Shown: positions 24,203 through 37,637 of the stretch, in pieces
How positions within the stretch are numbered: the stretch's first letter is position 1
Layout: every line of letters starts with the position of its first letter
Translations under genes and position numbers: made by a program
Source: Adineta ricciae
Taxonomy: Eukaryota; Rotifera; Eurotatoria; Adinetida; Adinetidae
NCBI GenBank assembly: GCA_905250025.1
Contig: CAJNOJ010000348.1
Span: 30,225 to 94,224 of the forward strand
Direction of reading: 5' to 3'
Length of the DNA: 64,000 nucleotides
Notes under the pieces: generated by a model
What the model was told of the DNA's origin: nothing
Database searches by the model: none
The model's input: the letters and a program-made list of their open reading frames with translations, nothing else

Positions 24203-25221
24203 TTAGAATTCTGGTTGAACTTGATTGTTTATTGGTAGAGGTTTTCTCCATCGTTCTAGGTGAACCGTGAACAAGACATGTATGAACTGTCGACGAAATC
24301 GTTCAGATGCACAGATGTATATATAGAATGAACTCTGAAATATCCAGTAAATGTCGACTAAGATATATACTATTTTAAACTTACTGCAAAATAAGCATAG
24401 TTGAGAAGAAGAGCTATAGAATAAGCAAATTGTATATATGTTTGATTAAGTGTATTAGAAGGAATATTTGGACTTGTCAATACTGTACTGATAATTGTGT
24501 TTGGTAAAAGAGTAAAGATATTGACAATTAATTGTATTAAAACCATTTTTGTTAGTTGTTTGTCTAATTCGCGTCGAACGATCGGTATTGTACGATAACC
24601 AAGTTCTTGTACATTCCGAAAGGCTAATAATCCAAAGATAGTTGAAATACTCATAGGCAAAATTCCAAAAAGGATAAAAATGATAACATAAGAACGATAA
24701 TAGGCAAAAATGAAATCTCTGCTGGTGCATTTAACATTTCCTGTAATTGATGATTGAATTTGCTCAAAGAAAATTAAATATGGAATTCCGTGCAGAGCCC
24801 AAATAATTATATTGATAATGACAAGGCGTTTGGCTCGTTTAATATTAGACCATTGTTGCCAACGAGGATGTGAACAGGTAGCACAGTATTGATCAAATGT
24901 GGCTAAGCAGAAGCATCCTAATGAACTTAATGCACATGTTTGAAAGCAATATGGGCGAAATTTACAATAGAACAATGAACTTTCGGTTCCATCAACACCA
25001 AATAAAGTGTTGGTAATCAATGCGAGAAGTCCAGTGGATAATTGACCGATATTCATAGTTGATGTAACAGTTAAATAAAATGCACACGAACTCTGTCGAA
25101 ACGTCCGAAGACTTGAAAATACAATCATTTTGAGAATTTCACCTGTGATACCACCAATAAAAAGTGGAATTCCACTATAGATTGTAATCATTCTTCCGAC
25201 AAATGATAACGACGAAGACAT
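24203..25221 (-). CDS. Divergent rhodopsin-like G-protein-coupled receptor, two exons
   Basis: Exon 1 is complement 24385-25221 and exon 2 complement 24203-24334, joined in phase 0 across a 50-base GT-AG intron, giving about 322 residues. The start MSSSLSFVG is the first ATG. The intron lies inside TM7: AYFA joins SSFYIYICASERFRRQF, restoring the membrane segment and a basic helix 8, which strongly supports the splice. The TM3 end reads ATFDQYCATC where most class A receptors have DRY. Paired extracellular Cys are likely in LFYCKFRPYC and GNVKCTS. A hydrophilic loop before TM6 carries RRELDKQLTKMVLIQL, like the receptor at 42.7-44.3 kb. Ligand unknown. Confidence 0.85.
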
Positions 25222-27235
25222 TTTCAAGTGTAAGTTGAATCTCGTACGTTAAAAAGGAACTTTTTCTATTTGGTCTCTATTATTTGTTCATCAAATTTTT
25301 CTACTTTAAAAACAAAATTCTTGTTCTCACACTCATTTCTACTTTACACTTGACAGAATCATTTTTTTCTTTCTTCTATCTTTTTCTTTGATACAAATCG
25401 AAAGGAAATTGAAATTTATCGTGCAGATTCGTAAATTTCTGCTACTCATCGATCATTGAACATTTGCGCATTTGATGAATACGTCGTCCGAAACCAATCA
25501 AATGGTTTCGAGAAAGATTCTATATTGATCATTAATTCTTACATCGAAAATATCTTTTTCTTTAAATAGATTTCACATTAATTTGTTACTTTTGATCTAC
25601 CGACAACTGTCAGGAGAGGTTACTGCGCATTTTCTTCTAAAATTACATCTGACAAAAGTCATGTTTCTAAGATATTCATGTCAATCGCATAAAAGAGAAG
25701 AATAATGAAGCATCTTAAAAGAAAACTCTTGTTGTTGCATTAATGAACAATATTACTAGTTTTCTTGACTAAATGAAGTTCTATATGAAAATAAAATCTG
25801 TCTAAAAATGATTATTTTCAATACTGATTTCTCTGATTTTAATCAAAAACAGATATTGGTTTTTCTCATCGAGCATTTTTTGACGTTCTCCATAAAAATA
25901 AAAGATAAAATGGAATATCTCGCAACAAAGATTATTAATCAAATGTCATATCCAGTATTATTTATATCATCTGTTATTAACACATGAATCAATAACAACT
26001 AACAATTTTTTACTTTCAGACTCTTTATTTCTCTATGGCACACTTCAGAAAAATATTTTTATCATAAGTGAAATAAGATTCATATTTCAATTTATTTCAT
26101 CTCGACCAAAAAATGTTGTAACCTGATTGGTTCCGACAGACGGATAGACTAACAAATTTTTAGCATTTTGATTTCAGAATAGAATCGGTGTAGTTCAAGA
26201 GTACGAAATTATGTTTCATCAAACAGTCTCGAATCTATTCTTCCACCAAAAAAATGACTACTTTTACTATTCATATTACTCAAGATAACATTTCGACAGT
26301 TCTTAAATAACAGGACAGGAGAAAGTTTATATAATGTTAGGCACTATTCCTGAAGCTCGAATAGAAAAAAGAGCCAAAAATTAAAGCTTGAATTCGGAAA
26401 TCAGTTTGAATATTAATAAATCTAAAATAGAAATGATTGATTAAGATATTCGCCACGATGTAGCCTACCAGTGGACTACGCTTTATTTTAGCGAGAATCC
26501 GTATAGAACAGCATTTTCTTTTGATTTTTTTCTGAGGTAGGAGGTTAAATATAGGAGATTTCATGCATTATAGCGTTTTCCCAGAAATTCAAATTTGCCA
26601 TTGTTTCTCTTGATAAGATAAATAAGCGTCAATAGTCATTTCTTCATAACCGCATAATGAATTAAGAAAAAAGTTACTCCTGACACTCAAGTTGGTCGTT
26701 AAGACGAACTTAATACTAGAATTCATATTTCTAGAGGAAGCCGAATTGGTCGTCGTGATACCTAAACGTGCTTGATAAATACTTACTTGCTCTTTAGTCA
26801 CGCTCTTTCAAAGTCTCCCACCTTCTTAATTTCGCTGAGATATTGTGACATTTTCGTCGATAATAACGATGCATCGATATGTGCTGTTTTATTAACAATT
26901 ACCAATAAGTAGAACAATGTCTTCATGGTTTCCAGAGCTTTTTATTCGTGTTATGCCGACAAAAAAAGACTACCCATTGTTAATATCAGTATTCGCATGA
27001 ACGAATACTTGTACTGAAATAATGTAAATAATCTACACATAATAGTTTAACTTTTGATTATTAGCGACATTGCAGATTTCTTTTCGTTCAAATTTGGCTG
27101 CGCAAGTGTTTGTCGAATGGTCTCGACACATTCAGTGAAACTGTTTCTACGTTTATCTGCTTCTCGAAACTTCGATATACCAACACTAAGAAAGAGTAGG
27201 TGTATTCGTTCATGTCATTTGGGAACAATTTCTGG
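25222..27235. other. Intergenic, no gene seen
   Basis: Two kilobases of AT-rich DNA upstream of the receptor. A minus-strand frame at 26589-26801 has natural-looking codons but no ATG, domain or splice partner. Confidence 0.4.
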
Positions 27236-27980
27236 TGAAATAAAAAAATATACGGAGCTCGAACCAAAGCGTGCCCGGGTTCAACAATCTGGCAGGGAAA
27301 CGGCCGGCTCCGCTCAGCAATGGCGAGTTTTCTCAGGGATTTTGTCGGAAATTCATGGAATCCTGCTTCAGAACCCACCGTCCCCGGTACTCATCCTGTT
27401 GAAATCCGTCATATTGACACTGATCTCGCAGAGTACATCAACTAAAAGTATCCAGCTATATTCAGCAACAGGTTGCTGAAGGTAATCGATAATCAACTCC
27501 TATATCGGAATGCTTCGAGAACGAAATAAATGAAATTCAATATGTTAAGAATCAAAATAATGAGCAAATGAAGATTGAAGAAACTTGAGATTTTAATAAT
27601 AGTCCAAACACAGCATTGGAATCATCTGATACGAAAGAAGCGAAGAAAGAATATGCTGTAAAAAGCTCACTGAGATATTCAAAATCTTCAATTTTGAACC
27701 AGCTGTACCCAAAGCAGAAGTTGATATCAATTCCATTTGTTTAAGCTTTGCTTTCGTATTGCAGACGTAACGCGACTGAAAATAACGAAAATATTAATCA
27801 AGTTTATTGAACACTTCATGAATGACTTAATTGCTTGGTTACAGCATCGAGAATGCCAGCGGTTATGACAAACGAACAGAGAATAACGTCTAAATCACAA
27901 ATTAAAATCGGAAGTTGAAGATTTTTTTAATCGACCATTCTATCTGTTTATGAACAGTAGTTATCGTTAACAAATACTTC
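27236..27980 (+). pseudogene. Decayed coding-like stretch of unknown family
   Basis: Around 27.29-27.48 kb the DNA is clearly richer in GC than its surroundings. One frame reads SFLRDFVGNSWNPASEP, then HPVEIRHIDTDLAEYI and KYPAIFSNRLLKVIDNQLL, broken by a stop; further protein-like pieces follow to about 27.98 kb. The composition suggests an old coding sequence of foreign or mobile origin. I do not recognise it and give no function. Confidence 0.25.
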
Positions 27981-28431
27981 TCATCAAGCTTTCGTGTCAC
28001 AGAGAGATGCCGAAAATTCTCTTACGTCACGAAAAACTTCCCGAAAGATATTTTATCATCGTCACTCACGGAGCAATTTTATTCTATGTTGGGCAAAAGT
28101 ATTTAGGAAAATAGTCGCTGAGGCGATGGTATCCCAAAGCACTTCGATAATGACACTTGTATCCTTGCTAAGATCAAGAGTACAGTACAAAAGTAATGCA
28201 AAAAATCAAAAGAATGAATTATACCTTGTAACAGTTAATTATGACGAGATCAAGTTTTCCCTCGATATATCTTACCAAAATTTCCCCAGTCTCAGTGTTA
28301 GACTAGGAAATTTTTGAATCATTATCAGTAGCAATTTGCCAAAATCTCTGCGCATCGCGTTTTCTGACATCAACGATTAGTAGTATATTTGTCATTGTTG
28401 TTAATATGCAGGTGCAATTTTTAAGGCGAGG

Positions 28432-29261
28432 GTATAAAATATCTATTTATCTAAATTGATTAGTAACATGGAAAGCGATTACTTTTTCGTTCATATGGCT
28501 TACCAGATTTGGTCATGATAATGATGTCAACTATTTCTTTCATTTGTCCCGATACTATCACATATTGAAAGATGATTGAGAAAAAAGGTATTTGGACAAT
28601 TGTCATTGCTTTGTGTCGTTCATCTTCCGTAGTGTTGTGCATTCTTAGCAATATTCGTATTCTTTCTCGAATTATATCTCTCCTAACTTTCATCATTAGC
28701 ATCGTTTATATTCCTGAACTTACAATTTTTTTAATCAAAGCAACATACATCTGTTTCACTGTCAGAATATTCCCATGAAAAATAAATAACAACACTTCCT
28801 CTATACTATTCATTTCTTCCTCAGCTTCGGCCAAGAAAGGGACTCAATGGCGTTGAAATAGCGAAAGCAACTGTTTGATGTGATTTTAGTGGTCGTATTG
28901 TCACAACAGTACCAAGTTGGAGTTTCCGTCTCTTCATCTCATCAATAGTATTAATTATTAAAAAAAGAAATTTTACGCTGATATAAGTTATAAAAAGCAA
29001 ACTGAATAAAAATCAAGAAATGTTTCATTAGGACGTGAATATCAATTGTCAATTATGAAAAAAATAAACCTCCATTAATTAAAATACTCTGTCCTGTAAT
29101 ATAATCTGAATCTTTACTCGCAAGAAACGAAACAACATTTGAAACATCATCAGGCTGCCCAGTACGACCAATTGGAATGTTTTTCGCAGAATTTGATGCA
29201 TTTTCCTCTACTGTTAATCCGCGAAGTTTAGCCAATTCTTCATTACATGTTTGAGTCATTC
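28432..29261 (-). repeat. Partial duplicate of the dehydrogenase 3' end (copy 1)
   Basis: Bases 28432-28975 match 30839-31395 at roughly 93-95 percent with small indels. Bases 29049-29261 match 31400-31612 perfectly over 213 bases, and this block is the last coding exon of the SDR gene (stop at 29053). An extra ~75 bases lie between the two parts in this copy. Similarity ends exactly at the N at 29262. This could be a real tandem duplication, the other allele placed in line, or an assembly overlap. Confidence 0.8.
29053..29261 (-). pseudogene. Isolated last exon of short-chain dehydrogenase
   Basis: Encodes [12 protein letters not shown] through [12 protein letters not shown], identical to residues at the end of the complete gene at 31404-32292. 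The upstream exons are absent: the reading meets an N at 29262 and unrelated sequence. It cannot make an enzyme on its own. Perfect identity to the intact gene next to less-similar flanks argues for an assembly cause or very recent conversion. Confidence 0.7.
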
Positions 29262-29262
29262 N

Positions 29263-30838
29263 CAAAATCTTTGCATACAATTCAAACAAGTATTGTAGCA
29301 CGTTGATGAACACTGAAATAAATTATTTCGTTACAAATAATTTTAGACATAAACATAACGATACTTTACTATTCTTTACTCTCATCGAATTCTTGTTGCG
29401 ACATGTTTCAATAATTGTAGTTAGCAGTTCAAACACTTACGATTGTACTATTTTGATTTTCTATAGATGATCTCATATAAAAAGTAAATCTTATTGGAGA
29501 AATGATTGTATTATTTAAAATGGATCTGTTGTTCGATTTTTCACTACTTGCAATATCTTCAATTATTTTCATTTGATACAACGTGAATAACTCTGTCGAA
29601 CAAGTGAATTTGAAGACACTAAAACCCATGAGAAATCGTGAGTATGTCCTTGTTAGCATTTTCGAAAGTTTTTAATGATTTCCTTGAAATCAGTTGAATT
29701 TCTTTCGAATATCGAACATCTACATTCTACTGATGATTATAATCAGAGAACATTTGCAGAATATATAATGTAACAGCTACTATATGTGAATAAATTATGT
29801 GAAAATCCTTTTTTTACATGATTAAAATAAGTCAATATTTTCTGAATTCACTTGAAAAACAAATCATATATTGAAAATACTTTGCATTTGTATTTAAAAA
29901 CTTTTATTTCATTTTTTTTTCTTATAAAGAAAAATCACAGGTTATATGATAGATTATATTTATAATTTTAATTGTGTCTGTCTTTCCCTATGAAAGATAT
30001 TTTGTATTTAGCATTCTCATGAACCTATATCATCGAGGGCAACATCGTTTCCAGCACTGCTAGTACAGCCTGGCCACGGAGTAAGGGATTCCGTCACGTT
30101 GTTTTGAATGTATAGAAAACTATTTTCACTTGTCCGATACCAGATTTTGTTAGGTACAATGAACTGTATAAAACTATAGGACCATTGAACCCTATGAATG
30201 CGCTCCTCATTAATCATTCAAAGAATATAGCCTGACGGAATCACATTTTAGGTGGACAGACTCTGTAGCTTCTTATATTGGTCGAAAAGAGAGAAATAGA
30301 TTAACTCTTGGAAATCTTTGTACTTTAGTTGTCTTAGGAGACAAGATAAACGAACAGATGAAATAGTAAATACAGTACAGAGTTAGATTTTCGTATGTCC
30401 TTTTGCTTTTTAGTTTCTGTTCGTAATGCTCATCAACTTTTTTGTGTATATTTTTATATAACTTTTTATGTATTATTTACAATTGTTCAACAAAAAAATA
30501 TTATTTTTATTAACTTGGCTATCTCGTACTAAATTTAATGCGTAGTTTTTTCCTTAAAAAAAGATTAGAAGTATGTTTCTTTTATATTGACTTCAACTTA
30601 CATTCATAGTATTTTGAAATTGATTAGAGAATAAATCATAGACAAAAATCATTGTCCACTGAACTATAATAACTATTAAAATCTGAACTATGGCCATCAG
30701 ATAAATGTATCTGAAATGGTCACGTAACTTAAACACTGTGGAATATTTTGACATCCATACAGTAATTCATAATGACAATAGATGAATGAAGAGTAATCTT
30801 CACTAGAATTTCTTTCAAAAATAGAGTAGTATCCGATC
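29263..30838. other. Intergenic between the two dehydrogenase 3' copies
   Basis: Short antisense frames at 29429-29659 and 30017-30217 show no motif. Nothing else recognised. Confidence 0.4.
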
Positions 30839-31395
30839 GGGTGTAAAATAACTATTTATCTAAATTGATTAGTAACGGAGAAAGCGAATACTTTTTCATT
30901 TACATGGTTTACCAGATTTAGTCATGATAATGATGTCAACTATTTCTTTTATTTGTCCCGATACTATCACACATTGAAAGATGAGTGAAAAAAGGTATTT
31001 GAACAATTGTCGTTGCTTTGTGTTTCATAGGTCTTTGTGTCGTTCATCTTCCGTAGCGTTGTTCACTCTCAGCAATATTCGTATTCTTTCTCGAATCACA
31101 TCTCTCCTAATTGTCATCATTAGCATCGTTTATATTCCTGAACTTACAATTTTTTTTTAATCAAACAACATACATCTGTTTCACCGTCAGAATATTCCCA
31201 TGAAAAATAAATAACAACACTTCCCTCTATACAATTCATTTCTTCCTCGGTTTCGATCAAGGAAGGTACTCAATGGCGTTGAAACAGCGAAAGCAACTGT
31301 TTGATGTCATTTTAGTGGTCGTATTGTCACTACAGTACCAAGTTGGAGTTTCCGTCTCTTCATCTCATCAATAGTATTAATTATTAAAAAAAGAA
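30839..31395 (-). repeat. Duplicate 3' flank (copy 2)
   Basis: Partner of 28432-28975. It lies immediately downstream of the intact dehydrogenase gene, so copy 2 is probably the original arrangement. Confidence 0.75.
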
Positions 31396-31403
31396 AATAT
31401 CAA

Positions 31404-32292
31404 TTATGAAAAAAATAAACCTCCATTAATTAAAATACTCTGTCCTGTAATATAATCTGAATCTTTACTCGCAAGAAACGAAACAACATTTGAAACATCA
31501 TCAGGCTGCCCAGTACGACCAATTGGAATGTTTTTCGCAGAATTTGATGCATTTTCCTCTACTGTTAATCCGCGAAGTTTAGCCAATTCTTCATTACATG
31601 TTTGAGTCATTCGTGTATCAATAAGTCCTATTGGAAAATGATTTGAATTTAACAAATTTCAAACGTTGAAGTCTATTTACCAGGACAATATGCATTAACT
31701 GTAATATTATGCCGAGCCCATTCTTGAGCAGCTGCTTGTGTTAAACCTCTCACACCCCATTTCGTAGCTGAATAATGGCTAATCATTGGATATCCTCTAT
31801 ATCCAGCAGTACTACAAGCACCAATGATTTTTCCACCTTTGCCTTGTTTAATCATAATTTTCGCTGCTTCGCGATAACAAAGAAATACGCCACGCATATT
31901 AACTGCAAAAACTTCATCCCATTCGTCTGCACTTATCTCCAACAATGATTTGACATAACAAATTCCTGCATTTGCAATGACTACCTGTTCATTCAACAGA
32001 AACGATAGAAATTGTTTGAACAATGACAAAAATAAATATTTACATCGAGACTTCCAAGTTTTTCAACAACTTCTTCCATCATTTCTTCGACTTTTTCACT
32101 TTTGGACACATCAGCGATAATCGCAATTGACTTTCGACCCATTGTTTCGATTTCTTGTCGAACTTTTTCCAGATCGGAATGGTTACTTTCGATGTCATTA
32201 ACAGCGACATCGAAGCCATCTTTTGCGAGACGAAGAGCAATTGCACGTCCGATACCTCGAGATGAACCAGTCACCAAAACTGTACGATTCAT
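31404..32292 (-). CDS. Short-chain dehydrogenase/reductase (diacetyl/acetoin reductase-like)
   Basis: Three exons: complement 32044-32292, 31681-31984 and 31404-31627, with introns of 59 and 53 bases; the joins give 258 residues, standard for classical SDRs. The NAD(P)-binding TGSSRGIG is at residues 8-15, NAG near 90, and the active-site pair in HYSATKWG (Y-x3-K) near 155. The stretch AYCPGLIDTRM and the end [15 protein letters not shown] closely resemble bacterial (S)-acetoin-forming diacetyl reductases, which reduce a ketone with NAD(P)H. The exact substrate is unproven. The bacterial-like sequence with eukaryotic introns is what an old horizontally acquired gene would look like, but SDRs are too widespread to decide. 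It points away from the FG-GAP gene, leaving a 1.7 kb shared upstream region. Confidence 0.9.
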
Positions 32293-33974
32293 TTTTGAAA
32301 ACTATTAAATATTTTTATCAACGAAAGGCAGTTTGAATCTTATTCTATATACGTTGTAGAAATGAAGAATACGATAAAACAACATGACCTTATCAATAAA
32401 TAAAGAGAAACTCCAACGATGAGGTGTGTTGATCTATTTGATAAGAAAGGACAAACAAAGATTTGTTTTAACAAGAAAAAATGAAAGCCGTAAAGAATTT
32501 TGAGTTCTTCTCACTGACTTACAAAATTATGCGAACGAATAGAAATTACAGATTTATTCCATAAAATGTTCATGTCATTTAATTGATCCGGTGCACTAAC
32601 ACACATTTATGGCCTATTTTTAATACTTTATGAAAAAGACTTTTTTCATTGTTCCGGTTTAATAAAGAAAAAGAGCCTGAAATATTATATAAGGTAATGG
32701 ATTCATTAGATATTCGTTTTCTTTGTCGAACATCAAACATTTGCCGTGAACATGTCAAGCTCTTCGACAGTTGTCTATGGATTCAACAACAAACTATTCG
32801 TTGCGTTTTTTGTTCAACTTTTTTCAGTAGCTTAAGTAAATATTTATTGCGAATAATTCTGGCGAGCGATATTCATCGTTCCGTTTAATATTTTCTCAAA
32901 CATCATTATGTAAAAGTTCTAGTTCAATATATTTTCTTGGTTTATCGATAACAAATTAACTTTTACTTGGTTGTGCTGTTTGCATTCGTTCAATTTTTAC
33001 TGATGATATTCCGAACATACATTTGTTCTCATGTATATTGATCAATTTTGTACATATTTCAATCTTTGATAGAATTCAATCACAGCGTTTTATTATACCT
33101 GGAAATTATTCATTTATTTATGTAGTATTTAGAATAGAAAAAAAAGTTTCACTGTAAGCGAAAGACACATCATTCACACGTGCATAAAATGATGATACAT
33201 CTCGATTGATAGTTCTTTTCATTGCACGATATAAAGAATGATTTATAAGTTGCGACTCCATCTGTATTTATCAACGAATAACATTTCATACTGCACTATA
33301 CCACACTCTCACAAGTGACAGTAAACAGGCGAAAAATTCTGTATGAAATTTTTTTTATTCAATTTGAATCAAATATGTTGAGACTTGATATTCATGAAAG
33401 TAGACGCCATCAATTTGATTTCAAAAAAATATTTCGTCAAAAGAGAATCGATATTATTAAATTCAGCTGACATCTGGTAGATGGTAAAAATGTTTATCCT
33501 CAATCTTTTACTCTTTTCTTCGAAACAAAAGTCGAGAAGAGTAGATGAATGCGAACTTTTTTCTTTTCGAATCGATAAACTATTTTTGTGTCAAGAAAAT
33601 AAGAGATTCAATTAATGATAAGGTAAAAAAACTAAATTTATTCAACATTTGAATGTACATTGGAATACAGAAACCGAAATAATTCAATCTTGATTAAGTT
33701 TTTCTTTATGTTTCAATTAATACAAACGCAATTGTTGATGTCAATAAGGAAAAAAGCATTCGACGGAAAATTCAACAAACACGTTTGTTTCTTATTCTTT
33801 CCATCGATTTATATTTAAAAATCATTTTTATTAAAGATTCTTCAAATCTCCAATGAACTGAGTGATAATATCTGGTCTATTTACATGTTTAGTCATGTTA
33901 ACTGGTACTCTCATTGTTTTTTTTCACATTACGAAAGTCACCAAGTAAATTTTTCATAGAAAAAGTCATTTTCA
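32293..33974. other. Divergent intergenic region between dehydrogenase and FG-GAP gene
   Basis: Very AT-rich. It may hold promoters for both genes, but no box could be fixed. A frame at 32649-32888 has no ATG. Upstream exons of the FG-GAP gene, including a signal peptide, could be hidden here; none was found. Confidence 0.4.
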
Positions 33975-36933
33975 ATGTTATCTGTTCATTTAGATAAAAC
34001 ATGTAAATATGTCCTTAAATCAGAAGCTCAATATTTAATCAAAACTGATTCTCATCTAACTTCGATTGCAATTGGAGATTTGAATGATGATGATTTAAAT
34101 GATTTTGATACTTCAAATTCTGGTTCAAATACTATCGGAATATTTATGCAACAAAAAGAGAATTTCTTTTCGAATTCTATCTCCATTGCTGATTTCAATC
34201 GAGATAACACATTAGATATCGCTGTGGCAAATTTTGGCACGAATAATATTGGGATTTTTCTTGGAAAAGGAAATAGAACATTCATCACATGGAAATTGAT
34301 TTCTCTTGAAAGATCTCGCCCACGATGGACATCTAATGAAGATCTAAATAATGATTCACTCATTGATTTAGTTACAGTTAATATGGAACAAATGATATGA
34401 CAATTTTCATTGGAAATGGAAAAGGAGATTTTCAGAAACATTTGTCTTTATCAACTGGATATGATTCTTCTTCACATTCATTAATGATCAAAGATCTCAA
34501 TAAAGATAAATATTTCGATTTTATTGTTACGAATTCTGGAACGAATAATATCGGAATTTTCTTTGGAAAGAAGAATGGAAGATTTAGTGATCAAATGATG
34601 TTATACACTGGTGTTAATTCTCTTCCAACTTCAATTGATATAAATCATTTAAATGATGATACATATTTCGATATTGTAGTCTATTCTTCTACTACAAATT
34701 ATATTTATGTTTTTCTCGGTATTGGAAATGGAACTTTATTCAACTGGAAATTCTTCTTCACCGAATTTTGTAGTTATTGGTGATATTGATAATGATTTCT
34801 ATTCGGATATCATTGTTGGAAATAATCAAATTCCAAATTTAGGCATTTTCTATGGAAATGGAAATGGCAAATTCTCGAAACAAATGATCTTTTATACAAA
34901 TAAGAATTTCAATCTGCATTTTCTGATCACAAATCATTTTAATCATGATAATCTTTTAGACATTGCCGTTGTTAATCAAGATTATAATTATATCGATATT
35001 GTTTTAACAAAAAAAAGATTATGGATATGAAGATCAAACGATTTATTCAACAGACGGTATTAATTCTCAACCACAAGGCATAACTATGGCTGATTTAAAT
35101 AATGATAATTATTTAGATATGGTCGTTACAAATTATTACACAAATAATATTGGAGTTTTTCTTGGAAATAAAGATGAAACTTTTGAAGATTAAATAACAT
35201 TTTCAACTGAAGATGGTTCAGAACCACGATCAATTATTCATAGTGATTTAAATAATGACGATCAATTAGATTTAATTGTTGCAAATTATCGAAAAAATAC
35301 GATAACATTATTATTCGGAAATGAAGAAGGAGAATTTTGTGATTCTGAGATTTATTCAACAGAAAATAATTCTTCTCCAATTGCACTTGCAGTTGATGAT
35401 TTAGATGAGAATTCTCAATTAGATATTGTTGTTGTTCATTATGGAATGAATTCAATTGGAATCTTTCTTGGTCATGGCGATGCTCAATTATCTTCTCAAA
35501 TAATTTATTCAACTGGAAATAAATCTCAACCAACTGATGTTTTCATTGTTGATATTAACAATGATCAAATACTTTGATATTCTTGTGACTAATTCTGGTA
35601 CAAATAACATTGGTGCTTTTTTCGGATATGATAATGGAAGTTTTGCCGATCAAATCACTTTTTCAACTGGTGCAAATTCTCATCCAACAAAACTCAACTG
35701 TGCTGATTTCAATGGCGATCATTTTCTTGATATTTTTGTTTTCAACAAAAATCTTAAGCAGTTCGGTATTCTATTTGGATTTAATAATGGAAGTTTTATA
35801 TTAACAAAGACTTATTCACTTGAAAATGATTCTAATCCCGAATCATTTACCATTGAAGACATCAATAATGATAAGCAACTTGATCTTATTGTTGCGAATT
35901 CGAAATCCAATAGAATTGATATTTTTCTCGGGTATGGAAATGGAAATTTGACATTTGATAGAAGTTATTCAACAGGAATTAATTCTCAGCCGATATTCGT
36001 CGTTATTAATGATTCAAACAACGATAATCAATCCGATATCATCGTAATGAATTTTCAGGGTAAAAATATTCAGATTTTTCTTCGTAATGATGAAAATACA
36101 TTATCACATGGTTTCACTTATTCAACAGAAGTTGCTTCTGGTCCATCTTATGTAGCTGTAGGGGATTTAAAGAATGATAGATATTTAGTTGTTGTCGTTG
36201 CAAACTATGCAACGAATAACATTAGTATTTTCCTTGGTGATGGTGATGGAAGGTTTTCATCTCAACAAACTTATTCAACTGGAAGAAATTCTCAACCAAA
36301 TTCCGTCGCGATCGGAGATTTGAACAGTGATAATCGATTAGATATTGTTGTTTTCAACTGTAATAATGGCAACATTGGTGTTTTTCTGGGTTATGGGAAC
36401 GGAAGTTTTGCTTCTCAGAAGACTTATTCAATCGGAATCAGTTCTCATCCACAAATGTTGCTCATTTATGATTTCAACAATGATACTTATCTCGATGTTA
36501 CAGTTATCAGTACATATTCACCTAGTTTATCTATTTTTCTTAATAATGGCAATGGTACATTGCAAACCGAATAGATCATGATATTGGAAATGGTCTTTCT
36601 CCCAATAGTTTAGCGATTGGTGATTTAAATAAAGATGATCATCAAGATATTATTAGCGCGACTTTTTATGTTCGAAATCTTTATATTTTCCTGGGATTTG
36701 GTAACGGAATATTTGAATGTGTAGCAATATATTCCACAGGTAGTGGTTCTCGGCCATATTCATGTGTGATCATAGATTGGAGTAATGACAATAATCTCGA
36801 TATTATAGTTAGTAATTGTGGCACTAAATAATAATATAATGTTGTTCAAAGGATATGGTAATGGAACATTTTCATTGAATCAAATCTCTTCAACTGGTGA
36901 CAATTCATGTTCAAGGGCAATTGGATTTGGATA
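33975..36933 (+). pseudogene. FG-GAP/VCBS repeat gene, 5' part (about 20 repeats), frame broken
   Basis: Tandem ~47-residue repeats of the form DLNNDNxLDIVVxNxGTN, NIGIFLGxGNGxF, then YSTGxNSxPxSV. The D-x-N-x-D-x-LD loop is the calcium-binding loop of FG-GAP/VCBS beta-propellers, usually found in secreted or cell-surface proteins. Open segments are 33975-34400, 34397-34783, 34707-35030, 35036-35575, 35537-36574 and 36575-36837, so at least six frame changes or stops interrupt one repeat array. No signal peptide was seen before the first repeat. The repeats continue without loss after the interruption at 36.9-38.4 kb. The breaks could be true decay of a long gene or homopolymer errors in a low-complexity array. 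Confidence 0.8.
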
Positions 36934-36938
36934 NTTTA
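36726..36938 (+). repeat. Perfect ~210-base direct duplicate, copy 1, containing an N
   Basis: Identical to 38383-38595 up to the N at 36934 (where the other copy has T) and five more bases, after which the sequences part. Copy 2 continues correctly into the FG-GAP repeats. This is the same signature as at 29262. Confidence 0.85.
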
Positions 36939-37637
36939 AATCAAAAAGGAAATCATTAGTTTATAACAAAAGATTTCACTTACAGTTATGCTGATTTCGC
37001 AGAATAAATTCTAAAGATAAATGGAAATAAATGAATAGTTTCAAAATGAAATAATTACATACCTACGAGCTCGTTTATGTATTGAATCTAAATATATCAT
37101 TATGACAACAATAAGACAAATTTCTTCAATCATTTTTGTGACTCACCACTCAGGTTGTTCGTTCATTGCCGCATGCGTGGAACAAGTTATATTGCGCATT
37201 TCGATGTATCCCTATTTATCTCGCTCTAAAAGTAGTCAGAGAATATAGTTGATCAGTTTCAAATCTGAAAACTACTTGATGCGATTATTCCTATACGTTA
37301 ACTGATGAATGAAGGAAGCAATACATTTTGTTTTGTCTTGAAATAATTGCGTCTGATAACTTATCCACCTTTCTGCTCAATCTAAACATACTTTTGAACG
37401 AAAAAAAATGATATCAGTATATTGTCGAAAAACGCTTACCTATCACATGAATGTTTTTATTAATCGTGACGCAAACGGATAACGAAGCTTTTTAGGAAAA
37501 TCATAAGTTAACAGTAGAACTCTTCGTTTCATTCGACCTAGATGCACAGAAATATCGGTTTAATAATATACTATATAGAAGGTACACTGCTAAGACTCAC
37601 GCGTTTTTCTTTTTTTTCCCTCGTCTCTATCCATCTT
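36939..37637. other. No gene seen between the FG-GAP array and the Penelope-like fragment
   Basis: Non-coding AT-rich DNA. It may belong to the retroelement fossil or to an unrelated contig end. Confidence 0.35.

Noticed and set aside
27240-27330. GC-rich patch as a tRNA or rRNA piece
   Set aside because: No cloverleaf or B-box arrangement could be folded by eye, and protein-like frames continue through it.
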